Shown: positions 7,113 to 14,320, counted from the stretch's first letter. The stretch is 14,320 nt of DNA from Tannerellaceae bacterium (GCA_031265595.1 JAISCM010000161.1:1-14320); one strand, 5' to 3'. The notes: generated by a model not told the origin, from the sequence alone. Numbers and translations: made by a program.

Positions 7113-7200
7113 CGTCTCACCCAGGTGAGACAGATGTACCACCCGGGTGAGACAGGTGTATCACCCGGGTGAGACACTTGTATCACCTGGGTGAGACGAT
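7113..7200. repeat. Four tandem 22-bp units, each with a palindromic core
   Basis: Units lie at 7113-7134, 7135-7156, 7157-7178 and 7179-7200. The common part of the last three is TGTAYCACCYGGGTGAGAC plus three variable bases. The middle two contain the motif CACCCGGGTGA, forming the perfect 12-bp palindrome TCACCCGGGTGA in the third; the first reads GTCTCACCCAGGTGAGAC, an 18-bp near-palindrome. The 22-bp spacing is about two helical turns, which would put equivalent sites on the same DNA face. This array is the centre of the larger inverted element at 7046-7265. Confidence 0.9.
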
Positions 7201-7244
7201 CAATAGGATACCACAAAAACAGGAAACTGATGCGATCTTTTTAA

Positions 7245-7252
7245 TAGTTTTG
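7245..7252 (+). promoter_or_regulatory. Outward-facing TAGTTTTG box, right arm
   Basis: The plus strand of the right terminal repeat reads TAGTTTTG, matching TAnnTTTG and pointing toward the phosphoethanolamine transferase gene about 185 nt away. It mirrors 7059-7066. A transcript from here would have a long leader and would start after the ATG at 7254, arguing against translation of the 51-codon ORF there. Confidence 0.35.
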
Positions 7253-7406
7253 TATGAAGAAACGGCTTATTTGCTGTATTGGAAGAAGAGCAGGTGCAGG
7301 AGTAAAAGTAGGTAAGGAGTTATATCTTTCAGCTTTCAATTGGTGTTTTCCGAAGATAATAACTTTTTTTGTGTACCTTATTGATATGATATTCATTAAG
7401 AAGGAA

Positions 7407-7414
7407 TAACTTTG
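7407..7414 (+). promoter_or_regulatory. -7 box (TAACTTTG) of the phosphoethanolamine transferase/kinase operon
   Basis: TAACTTTG matches TAnnTTTG and lies 22 nt before ATG 7437, the usual arrangement. TTG at 7381-7383 is a possible, slightly distant -33 partner. This is the best promoter candidate for the two-gene operon 7437-11632. Confidence 0.55.
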
Positions 7415-7436
7415 TAAATTTTTAAATTGATGATTG

Positions 7437-9161
7437 ATGAAGATGAATAGTTTGATAGAGATAAAAAAATGGCTGTCTGTACAGAAACACTTATATTTTC
7501 TGTTTGGGTTGTTGTTTATCGTCCCTAATTGTGTATTGTTTGTTACAGACCCGATGCCTGTTACAGTGGGTATTGCGTCTGTTATTATACCTTTGGCTAT
7601 CTGGCTGGGGATGCTATTGTTGTTTCGCAAGCCGGGGATTATTGTCTGGATACTTCTTCCCAAAGTGATTCTTGATGGCGGGCAATTGGTTCTTTTGCAC
7701 CTTTTTGGCGAGTCCGTCATTGCTGTCGATATGTATCTGAATCTGACAAGTTCTAATGTTTCGGAAGCCAGCGAATTGCTTGGAAACATCTTTCTGGTGA
7801 TCGTCTGTGTCTTTCTGTTGTATACCCTTCCTACTTTATGCCTGGCGGCCTATTCTATCAAAGTAAAAGACCGCCTGCCAGACAAGTTTCGTAAAAAATG
7901 GGGAGAGATCAGCCTCTTGCTGTTTTTAGTGGGCGCGCTATCAAGCGGCTTGTCGTTCCTGCAAGGGCATGCCTTTTCTGTAAAAAAGGATATTTATCCG
8001 GTGAATGCTTTGTATAACCTGTATTTTGCATTCGATAAGGCCAACAAGAATAAGAACTACCATCTTACATCGGCCGATTTTACTTTTAATGCAAGCAAAC
8101 CGGTTCAGGTGGATAACAACCGGGAAATCTACGTCCTGGTAGTAGGAGAAACGGCCCGCGCAATGGAATGGAGCCTATACGGATACGAGCGCGAAACAAG
8201 CCCGCGTATGGAGAAACTGCCGGGCCTTGTGGCTTTTAAAGACGCCGTCACACAATCCAATAATACGCATAAAAGCGTTCCGATCATACTATCTGCGGCA
8301 AGTGCGGAAGATTATGATATTCTCTATCAGAAGAAAAGTATCATAACAGCGTTCAAAGAAGCCGGTTTTCACACCGTCGCTATTGTAAATCAGAAACTGA
8401 CAGGGTCGTTGATAAGCACGTTTTACCGGGAGGCCGATACCTATATAGACATGAGCGATTATCATACAGGCTCGTATCTTACCTCTTTACACGATGATGC
8501 GATCCTTCCTTATTTACAGAAAGAGGTAGATGATGCGGAAGGCAATTTATTTATCGTGCTTCATACCTATGGTTCCCATTTTAATTACTCCGAGCGGTAT
8601 CCGAAAGAATTTGCCCTTTATACGCCGGATAAATCAGACCGGATCCGCGCTACCTGCAAAAATCAGTTGAGGAATGCGTACGACAATTCCATCGTATTTA
8701 CAGACTATGTACTGGGCGAAGTAGTAAGTATACTGGAGAAATCAGGCGCCTGTTCGTCTATGCTGTACCTGAGCGATCATGGAGAAGATATTTTCGACGA
8801 CGCCCGCGCCCGCTATTTACATGCCTCTCCCATCCCCACGTACTACCAGTTGCATATACCTTATTTAGTATGGTTTTCGGATAGCTTCCAACAGTCTTAT
8901 CCGGAGAAATACCGGCAGGCCGTAGAACATAAGGCCTTGCCGGTAAGCACAAACAGCGTTTTCCATACCTTGCTGGATATAGGAGGCATTGAAACAAACG
9001 AGGCAGACCCATCGCTGGCGCTGACAAACGAAGCGTTTACGGTACGGAGCCGTATGTATCTGGACGATCACGACGACCCGGTGCCCTTCTGGAAAGTGGG
9101 CCTGAAAAAATTAGATTTTGAAATGATGAATAAATGGAATATATCGTATGATGATGAGTAA
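7437..9161 (+). CDS. EptA-family phosphoethanolamine transferase (sulfatase-fold)
   Basis: This is an inner-membrane enzyme with a periplasmic catalytic domain that moves phosphoethanolamine from phosphatidylethanolamine to a surface glycolipid, in known relatives lipid A or LPS core. ATG 7437 is preferred over TTG 7434; ATG 7443 is also possible. Five membrane segments are visible (about 19-37, 42-62, 67-88, 117-139, 158-175), followed by the alkaline-phosphatase-like domain. Metal and catalytic motifs by family comparison are VVGETAR (235-241, Glu238), TQSNNTHKSVPIILS (272-286, with Thr277 as likely nucleophile), LHTYGSHFNYSERYP (375-389) and LSDHGED (445-451, Asp447 and His448). Length, 574 residues, is normal. 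A hybrid kinase gene starts 26 nt downstream, so the two are probably co-transcribed. The acceptor is not determined by sequence; modified lipid A would lower surface negative charge. Confidence 0.88.
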   Translation: MKMNSLIEIKKWLSVQKHLYFLFGLLFIVPNCVLFVTDPMPVTVGIASVIIPLAIWLGMLLLFRKPGIIVWILLPKVILDGGQLVLLHLFGESVIAVDMYLNLTSSNVSEASELLGNIFLVIVCVFLLYTLPTLCLAAYSIKVKDRLPDKFRKKWGEISLLLFLVGALSSGLSFLQGHAFSVKKDIYPVNALYNLYFAFDKANKNKNYHLTSADFTFNASKPVQVDNNREIYVLVVGETARAMEWSLYGYERETSPRMEKLPGLVAFKDAVTQSNNTHKSVPIILSAASAEDYDILYQKKSIITAFKEAGFHTVAIVNQKLTGSLISTFYREADTYIDMSDYHTGSYLTSLHDDAILPYLQKEVDDAEGNLFIVLHTYGSHFNYSERYPKEFALYTPDKSDRIRATCKNQLRNAYDNSIVFTDYVLGEVVSILEKSGACSSMLYLSDHGEDIFDDARARYLHASPIPTYYQLHIPYLVWFSDSFQQSYPEKYRQAVEHKALPVSTNSVFHTLLDIGGIETNEADPSLALTNEAFTVRSRMYLDDHDDPVPFWKVGLKKLDFEMMNKWNISYDDE

Positions 9162-9187
9162 AACCCGTTAAGATAAAAAATCATACC

Positions 9188-11632
9188 ATGGCTGAAAAGA
9201 AAGAACACCTGACCCGGAAAGTTATTTTAGGATATGTATCCTTGATCGTTATAGCAACAGTTGCTGTATTGTATATATTCAATCTGGTTTCGAAAATGGC
9301 CGGAAACCGGAATATAGACGATACGCCGATGGAAAAGATCTATCTCATAACAAATGTATTATCCCTTCTGTATGAAGGGGAGACGTATACATTGTTTGCT
9401 GTCGATCCCCAGGCGGAATTTGAGAGATTCAATGAAGTAATGGATCAGGTACATATCCAGATGGATTCCCTGCGCTCCATTGATCCGCCCAATTGGGGAA
9501 AGATAGATACCATTAGTCTCTTAGTAGAGAAGAAACGGGATAATACCAAACTGCTCCTCGAAACGATGCTGGAAATGAAAAATGTGTATGCTAAAAACAT
9601 CGCAAAAGAGATGTCAGCCCCCCGTGAACAGTCCAAAGAATGGGAAATCAACAAACAGGAAGAAAGCTCCAAAGACACCTTAGTCACCCAGCGGGGGAAA
9701 AAGGGATTCTTTAAACGACTGGCGGAAGCATTCGTCCCAACGAAAGAAGATACGACGATCCGTGTAAACGTCACCAGCCGTACCCAGACAGATTCATTGC
9801 TAAATGCCTACGACCCATCGAAAGAAGTAGCCAACGCACTGCTCAACGTACAGAAAGGCATTGCGCAGGAACGCGAACAACTTACCCTGACCCTGACAAA
9901 GCGCACGAATGAACTCCATAAAAACAATAATATCATTACCAATGAAATAAACCGTGTGCTTGTGGCCATAGAAGAAAAAGAGATCCACAAATTACAAGAA
10001 GAAGAGCTGGAAAAGCAAACCATGATCCATAGCGCTTCCCGGCATCTGGCTACTATCTCTATCATAGCGATTGTTATCTTTCTATTCTTCCTCTCTCTTA
10101 CCATCAGGGATATTTGGCGAAGCCGGTACTATCGCAACCAATTGGAAAAGGCAAAGCTATACGCTGAGAATCTGCTGCAAAGCCGTGAAAAACTAATGCT
10201 CACCATCAGCCATGATATACGGGCCCCGCTTTCATCCATACTGGGATATATCGAACTATTACGGAAAAATGAGCCCAACGAAACACAAAAGGATTACTTG
10301 GAAAACATGAATGTTTCGGCCAAACATATCCTGGCATTGGTGAATGACCTGCTGGACTTTCACCGCCTGGAGTCCGGCAAGATGGAGATACATCCGGCGC
10401 CTTTCCTTATCCCTTCTTTATTCAAAGAGATATATACCGGCTTTAAACCCTTGGCCGATGCAAAGAAGTTACAGTTTACGATGAATATAGAGAACGCCTC
10501 CGCCACGCAAGCCTATAGCGGAGATACGGTACGTATCCGCCAGGTGGTAGGCAATTTATTGTCTAACGCCATAAAATTCACGCCGAAAGGAAACGTATGG
10601 ATGAACGTATCCGTCAGCCAGACGGATGATGGAACACCCCTTCTGCTCGTATCCGTAAAAGACGAAGGCCCCGGTATTGCCGATGACGAACAAAAGAAGA
10701 TATTCGGAGAATTTACCCGCCTCAATGAAGCTGAAAAAACAGAAGGCTTCGGATTAGGCCTCTCTATCACAGGAAAGCTGCTGTCGTTAATGGACGGACA
10801 GATAACCTTGCAGAGTGTATCAGGCAAAGGTTCGGAATTTACCATCACACTCCCGCTACACGTATCGGATGAGGAAGTCAGCGAAGAAATACCCGATAAA
10901 GAAGAAACGAGATTAACAGCTATCCCGGATCGTAAAATAAACTGCTTAGTAGTAGACGACGATCATGCCCAGATCAAACTAACTACAGAGCTATTAAAAC
11001 GAAATCAGGTAAACGTCATCCCCATCACCAATCCGCACATAGTTGTAGACTTAGTAGGGAAAGCCTCTTTCGACCTGATTCTTACAGATATTCAAATGCC
11101 GGGATTAAGCGGGTATGAATTACTCTCACAGGTTCGTTCTTCCGGCATACCCGGCGCTGATACGATTCCGGTCATCGCCCTTTCGGCCAGTGCGGAAGAA
11201 GAGGTGGAGCACTATCTGAAAGCCGGCTTTACAGGTTTCCTTAGCAAACCTTTTACATCAAACGAATTGATTTCCTTATTAAACGAATTACTGTCCGTTC
11301 ATCTTACGCCTATCAATATCTCTTCACTCACGTCTTTTGCGGAAAACGATAAAGAAGCCCTCACTTCCATTCTCCAGACATTCTCGGAAGAAACCGGGAA
11401 AAGCCTTCTTCTGATGAAAGAAGCCTTATCCGGCAATGACGAAGAGCAGATAAGCAAAATTGCTCATAAACTAATTCCGCTACTTAAAATGCTTGAAGCG
11501 CATACGCTTGTAGACACATTAAGACGATTGGAAAGAAAAGAATTATCAGGCCAGCAATGGACGCAAACCGTGGAGGGTATTATAAAACAACTATCCGGCA
11601 TCATCGAACAAATCAAGACAATGCTTCCATAG
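9188..11632 (+). CDS. Hybrid sensor histidine kinase with receiver and Hpt domains
   Basis: This is an 814-residue membrane-bound phosphorelay protein. The first membrane segment (about 12-34) and a second (about 288-306) enclose a roughly 250-residue extracytoplasmic region with much predicted coiled-coil and a basic stretch, GKKGFFKRLAEAFVPTK (170-186), matching no sensor domain I know. The cytoplasmic part has HisKA with His342 in SHDIRAPLSSILGYIELL (341-358), and HATPase with the N box NLLSNAIKF (456-464), G1 DEGPGI (492-497) and G2 GFGLGLS (520-526). The receiver has acidic residues VVDDD (588-592), phospho-acceptor Asp634 in LTDIQMPG and Lys687 in SKPF. A C-terminal Hpt-like segment has His760 in AHKLIPLLKML. 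All residues needed for a His-Asp-His relay are present. It follows the EptA-like gene by 26 nt; no DNA-binding response regulator is adjacent, so the final output partner must lie elsewhere. Confidence 0.93.
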   Translation: MAEKKEHLTRKVILGYVSLIVIATVAVLYIFNLVSKMAGNRNIDDTPMEKIYLITNVLSLLYEGETYTLFAVDPQAEFERFNEVMDQVHIQMDSLRSIDPPNWGKIDTISLLVEKKRDNTKLLLETMLEMKNVYAKNIAKEMSAPREQSKEWEINKQEESSKDTLVTQRGKKGFFKRLAEAFVPTKEDTTIRVNVTSRTQTDSLLNAYDPSKEVANALLNVQKGIAQEREQLTLTLTKRTNELHKNNNIITNEINRVLVAIEEKEIHKLQEEELEKQTMIHSASRHLATISIIAIVIFLFFLSLTIRDIWRSRYYRNQLEKAKLYAENLLQSREKLMLTISHDIRAPLSSILGYIELLRKNEPNETQKDYLENMNVSAKHILALVNDLLDFHRLESGKMEIHPAPFLIPSLFKEIYTGFKPLADAKKLQFTMNIENASATQAYSGDTVRIRQVVGNLLSNAIKFTPKGNVWMNVSVSQTDDGTPLLLVSVKDEGPGIADDEQKKIFGEFTRLNEAEKTEGFGLGLSITGKLLSLMDGQITLQSVSGKGSEFTITLPLHVSDEEVSEEIPDKEETRLTAIPDRKINCLVVDDDHAQIKLTTELLKRNQVNVIPITNPHIVVDLVGKASFDLILTDIQMPGLSGYELLSQVRSSGIPGADTIPVIALSASAEEEVEHYLKAGFTGFLSKPFTSNELISLLNELLSVHLTPINISSLTSFAENDKEALTSILQTFSEETGKSLLLMKEALSGNDEEQISKIAHKLIPLLKMLEAHTLVDTLRRLERKELSGQQWTQTVEGIIKQLSGIIEQIKTMLP

Positions 11633-11643
11633 CAACGCTACCT

Positions 11644-11683
11644 ATTGTGGAATCACGCCACAGTTGTAGAAATTTTCCACAAT
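11644..11683. other. Inverted repeat just after the kinase gene
   Basis: ATTGTGGAA (11644-11652) and TTCCACAAT (11675-11683) are perfect 9-bp inverted copies around a 22-nt loop. An alternative smaller hairpin, TGTGG/CCACA, uses 11646-11662, so the two structures compete. No T-run follows. It could be a 3'-end-stabilising hairpin or part of the termination region. Confidence 0.45.
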
Positions 11684-11695
11684 CTACTATATGAC

Positions 11696-11727
11696 AAGAG
11701 CGCAACGGTTTTTCCCTTTGCGCTCTT
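11696..11727 (+). terminator. Probable terminator after the hybrid kinase gene
   Basis: AAGAGCGCAA (11696-11705) pairs perfectly with TTGCGCTCTT (11718-11727), a 10-bp stem with a 12-nt loop, 64 nt after the kinase stop. The trailing sequence ATTATACT is only mildly T-rich, so efficiency is uncertain. The structure is symmetric and could act on either strand. Confidence 0.6.
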
Positions 11728-11772
11728 ATTATACTACAAATTATCAACCAATCGCGAACAAAAGCAAACAGG

Positions 11773-11847
11773 ATGGACAAGTTTGGCACGATATTCGCAT
11801 TATACGTATCGATAATGGCATTTCTACATTTAACCTTTCAAGAGTAA
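11773..11847 (+). CDS. Possible 24-residue membrane microprotein
   Basis: A short ORF lies alone in the convergent gap. It begins ATG at 11773, preceded by the weak SD-like ACAGG, and ends TAA at 11845-11847. The product starts MDKFGTIFALYVSIMAFLH and ends LTFQE: polar residues at both ends and about 15 hydrophobic ones between, as in a single membrane helix. A hairpin (11696-11727) precedes it and another (11888-11922) follows, so it could be its own transcription unit. No TAnnTTTG box was found upstream. With so few codons, chance occurrence cannot be excluded. Confidence 0.35.
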   Translation: MDKFGTIFALYVSIMAFLHLTFQE

Positions 11848-11887
11848 TCATCATTGAATAACGAATGTTATATTTTAATTCGTATCC

Positions 11888-11922
11888 AAGAAGGCCGTCT
11901 CTGTGTTGAGCTGGCCTTTCTT
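11888..11922. terminator. Hairpin between the convergent small ORF and fucI, possible bidirectional terminator
   Basis: AAGGCC (11891-11896) pairs with GGCCTT (11913-11918), with a further CTC/GAG pairing inside the loop. It lies 10 nt past the fucI stop on the minus strand. On the plus strand it is followed by TCTTATGTT, slightly better than the minus-strand tail. The position argues for a terminator, while the short T-tracts make it weak. Confidence 0.5.
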
Positions 11923-11931
11923 ATGTTCATA

Positions 11932-13704
11932 CTATTTGTATAAGGGGCCATAAGCGGCGCATGCCCTGTAATCCGAACCTTCCGGATCCGAACCGAATGC
12001 GCTCCAGGCAGAAGGACGGAATATCTTTTCGTCATCCACATTGTGCATACAGACGGGTATGGAAAGGATGGAAGCCATCGCTATCAAGTCGGCGCCGATA
12101 TGGCCGTAACTGATCGCTCCATGGTTGGCGCCCCAATAGTTCATCACTGAATACACATCCTTGAAGCGTCCCTTCCCTGTGGTTCTCGGCACAAAGAAGG
12201 TAGAGGGCCATGTTTTATCTGTCCGCTTATTGATGATGTCGAATACATGATCGGGGAAGGTAGCCGTCCAGCCTTCTGCTATCTGCAGAACGGGGCCTAC
12301 TCCTTTTACCATATTCAGGCGGCTCATGGTGATGGGCATTCCCGGCTTGCTGAGGAAATGGGATGAGTAGCCTCCGCCACGGAAGTATTCTAAGGAGGCA
12401 GGATACCAGGTGGTAGCGTCCAGCATCTTATCCACTTCACCGGTCGTTATCTCCCAATAAGGCTTCATGGCGGGCTCGCCGTCTTTTGTTTGTTGTCCTG
12501 TGCCGTCTAATGTGCAGGCGCCTGAATTGATCAGGTGGATAGCGCCTTCTGCCGACAGGCCTTCCGGTTTCCAACCGCTTACGCGCTCTATCGCTTCGGG
12601 GCTCCAGTAGGTACGTACATCGGCAAAGATCTGCGAGGTATTGGTCAGTAGCTTTCCGAATAACATGGCAAGGCCATTCAGGTGATCGTTTTCCGTAGCT
12701 ACGATAAAGGGTTCGCGAATGCCATTCCAGTCGAAAGACGAATTAAGTATGGCTTCGGAGAAGTCGCCATTAGGCATAAAGTCTGTCCATTGCCGTTGTC
12801 CCTGGAAGCCGCCGGCTATGGCGTTATGTCCCATGGATTCTTCTTCGTATCCCATTTCTTTCAGTTTGCCGTTGCCTGTCATTAAATCGCGGATGATCAT
12901 GGTTAGCTTTACTACGAACTCCCAATCTTTATCCTTCTGCTCGCGTGTCTTTTTGAATGTATCCAAATTGAAGTCTTCGCCTTCCCTGGGCATACAATGT
13001 GTTTTTGTCCAGGCTAAGGCTTTCTCATACTCGTCTTTATCATATATGTCCTGACGGAGGCGGCGGATGATCTCGGCGCTATCCACGTATTCGGTTCGCA
13101 TGCCTAAATACTCCTGAAGGAGGTCGGCATTCACAATAGAGCCGGCTATGCCCATCGATACCGTCCCGATGGAAAGGTAAGACTTTCCACGCATGGAAGC
13201 TACGGCTAATCCTGCTTTGGCAAAGCGAAGCAACTTCTCTTTCACATCTTCGGGGATCACCGGGTCGGTGGCATCCTGCACGTCTCTTCCGTAGATACCA
13301 AATGCCGGCAGTCCTTTCTGGCTGTGGGCGGCTAAGGCTGCGGCCAGATAAACGGCTCCGGGGCGTTCGGTTCCATTAAATCCCCATATAGCTTTAGGCA
13401 GGAAAGGATTCATATCGATCGTTTCGGAGCCGTAGCACCAGCAGGGCGTTACAGACAGGGATACGCCAACGCCTTCCTTCTCAAACTTCTCTGCACAATT
13501 GGCTGCTTCTTTCACGCCTCAGATACAGGTATCGGCTATCACACATTCTACCGGCGAGCCATCCGGGTAACGCAGGGTTTCACTATACAGCCGGGCGACT
13601 CTTTCGGCCAATCCCATTGTCATATCTTCGAGGGATTCGCGAACCCCGCGACGGCGACCGTCAATTACCGGACGGATACCGATTTTAGGAAATGTCTTTT
13701 TCAT
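11932..13704 (-). pseudogene. fucI: L-fucose isomerase with an in-frame TGA at codon 62
   Basis: FucI converts L-fucose to L-fuculose using Mn2+, the first intracellular step of fucose breakdown. Start ATG 13704 gives [20 protein letters not shown], very close to E. coli FucI, and the frame is 590 codons long (E. coli 591). After [10 protein letters not shown] the codon at 13519-13521 is TGA; the same frame then continues with [20 protein letters not shown] and [20 protein letters not shown] to TAG 11932-11934. E. coli has Ala at that position (DTCIAGMAEAA), and a Gly codon GGA would need only one base change to become TGA. The metal ligands expected from E. coli (E337, D361, H528) correspond to E338, D362 and H528 and are intact. 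The gene lies 10 nt after fucP. A real nonsense mutation or sequence error is likeliest. Restart at GTG 13515 would lose 63 N-terminal residues and has no visible ribosome site. Confidence 0.95.
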
Positions 13705-13714
13705 GATTATTTTT

Positions 13715-14320
13715 TTAGTTGATTACAGGATGTTTCTTTTCTATATATATACCAAAAGCAACGACTACCAGAAAGCATAGCAACGGCACGATATAGGAAT
13801 AATTGATAATGCCCGTCTGGTCTGACACAATCCCCTGGATAGCCGTTATCACCGCTCCGCCCAGAATAGCCATGATATGCCCCGAACCGCCTATTTTCGT
13901 ATCATCTCCCAGCCCGGTGATGGTAAGCCCGTAGATGGTGGGGAACATCAGCGACATAAAGAACGATACGAGCATTAAACTAACCACCCCCATATAGCCA
14001 TGCGATACCATCGTTATTCCGCAACATACAGAGGCCATGATGGCAGCAAACAGCAGGAGCTTACCCGGGCTGAAATACTTCATCAGCCCCGTAAAGATAA
14101 ACCGGGCGCCAATAAAGAAGGCCAACGAAAGAATATAATAGAGAGAAGCGTCTTCTTCATTAATAGACAGTTCCTTCATGGCATAACGTATCGTAAACGA
14201 CCAAACGGTTATTTGCGCCCCTACATAAAAGAATTGGGTGATTATACCGTAGAAATATTTCTTGTTTGCATACAAGCGTTTGAAAGTAGCTCCTAAGTTC
14301 AGGGAAGAACCGCCATCCGA
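13715..14320 (-). CDS. fucP: L-fucose:H+ symporter FucP (partial, C-terminal part)
   Basis: This is the C-terminal part of a major-facilitator permease; the 5' end lies beyond 14320 and the frame is open to the window edge. About 201 codons are present, roughly the last half of a 12-helix protein of about 430 residues. The segment [18 protein letters not shown] (from about 14299) followed by [20 protein letters not shown] resembles E. coli FucP, whose matching region has QFFYVGAQI. Later helices contain [25 protein letters not shown] and [19 protein letters not shown], also typical of the FucP/sugar permease family. An apparent start at TTG 14275 is internal, because the frame and homology continue upstream of it. 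fucI begins 10 nt downstream, so transport and isomerisation are co-expressed. A fuculokinase and aldolase would be expected nearby, outside the window. Confidence 0.9.
   Translation of the reverse strand, partial: SDGGSSLNLGATFKRLYANKKYFYGIITQFFYVGAQITVWSFTIRYAMKELSINEEDASLYYILSLAFFIGARFIFTGLMKYFSPGKLLLFAAIMASVCCGITMVSHGYMGVVSLMLVSFFMSLMFPTIYGLTITGLGDDTKIGGSGHIMAILGGAVITAIQGIVSDQTGIINYSYIVPLLCFLVVVAFGIYIEKKHPVIN

Larger units (their letters stand above)
7046..7265. mobile_element. 220-bp imperfect inverted-repeat element (MITE-like or regulatory)
   Basis: The two 110-nt halves are inverted copies centred between 7155 and 7156. The outer 23 bp (7046-7068 against 7243-7265) match at 22 positions, starting CCGTTTCTTC and ending CAAAACTATT. 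The next arms, 7074-7109 against 7202-7237, match at about two thirds of positions. The inner 46 bp (7110-7155 against 7156-7201) match at 39, including a perfect 19-bp pair beginning GATCGTCTCACC. Overall roughly 85 of 110 positions are complementary. No transposase is encoded and I see no target-site duplication, so it may be a non-autonomous element, a long hairpin RNA or a symmetric control region. It sits between the divergent LRR and phosphoethanolamine transferase genes. Confidence 0.7.

Noticed and set aside
7113..7200. CRISPR array
   Set aside because: Repeats are contiguous with only three variable bases per unit, so there are no spacers, and no cas genes are present.
7074..7237. 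Invertible promoter of the Mpi/phase-variation type
   Set aside because: Although flanked by inverted repeats, the interior is itself a near-palindrome without a promoter box, so inversion would leave the sequence almost unchanged; no invertase gene is nearby.
7254..7409. A 51-codon plus-strand ORF starting MKKRLICCIG and ending FIKKE
   Set aside because: Its start lies inside the terminal repeat, directly after a TAGTTTTG box that would place transcription initiation after the ATG; composition is odd, and its stop overlaps the next -7 box. Probably leader sequence.
7241..7789. 182-codon minus-strand ORF overlapping the start of the transferase gene
   Set aside because: It lies antisense to a well-supported gene and the repeat element, with no family-like motif or start signals.
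13519..13521. TGA in fucI read as selenocysteine
   Set aside because: FucI is not a selenoprotein family, the matching residue elsewhere is Ala rather than Cys, and no convincing SECIS-like hairpin follows the codon.
13519..13521. TGA recoded as glycine throughout the genome, as in some candidate phyla
   Set aside because: The other genes here end normally, TGA is the natural stop at the ATGA junction at 191-194, and gene content is ordinary Bacteroidota.

Overview
The window looks like chromosomal DNA of a Bacteroidota bacterium, most likely a Bacteroidales gut commensal related to Parabacteroides or Bacteroides. The signs are a GLPGLI-family protein next to a carboxypeptidase-regulatory-domain outer-membrane protein, a BspA-like leucine-rich-repeat protein, a fucP-fucI pair, repeated -7 boxes of the form TAnnTTTG, and few Shine-Dalgarno sequences. 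The genus call is inference; no rRNA or tRNA gene is present to anchor it.

Region 1 (1-5066, all minus strand). Read in transcription order: a TTG-started bifunctional-nuclease (DUF151) protein, a CNT-type nucleoside transporter and the 16S rRNA m3U1498 methyltransferase RsmE, spaced by only 3 and 5 nt and so probably one operon. Next come an AAA/DUF4143 ATPase with its own possible -7 box, a GLPGLI protein broken by a one-base frameshift near its 3' end, and the first 64 codons of an outer-membrane protein that overlaps the repaired GLPGLI frame by ATGA and leaves the window.

Region 2 (5067-7436) is accessory in character. It holds a 61-codon plus-strand gene and a convergent secreted BspA/LRR protein that looks more GC-rich than its neighbours. 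Between 6803 and 7436 there is no convincing gene. This gap holds a run of small hairpins resembling a REP/RAYT-type repeat (about 6929-7044), then a 220-bp imperfect inverted-repeat element (7046-7265). The element has 23-bp ends (22 of 23 matching), a core of four 22-bp units that are each nearly palindromic, and mirrored TAGTTTTG boxes pointing outward. It is the most unusual object in the window.

Region 3 (7437-11632, plus strand). A five-TM EptA-family phosphoethanolamine transferase is followed after 26 nt by a hybrid sensor kinase (HisKA, HATPase, receiver, Hpt). This suggests an envelope-modifying enzyme made together with an envelope sensor. No separate response regulator is visible.

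Region 4 (11633-14320). The convergent gap carries hairpins and a possible 24-residue membrane peptide. It is followed on the minus strand by a fucose operon: the C-terminal part of the L-fucose permease FucP, then L-fucose isomerase FucI. fucI carries an in-frame TGA at codon 62 but is otherwise full length with its metal ligands intact. With the GLPGLI frameshift, this makes two single-base lesions in 14 kb, so either sequence errors or real gene decay should be considered.
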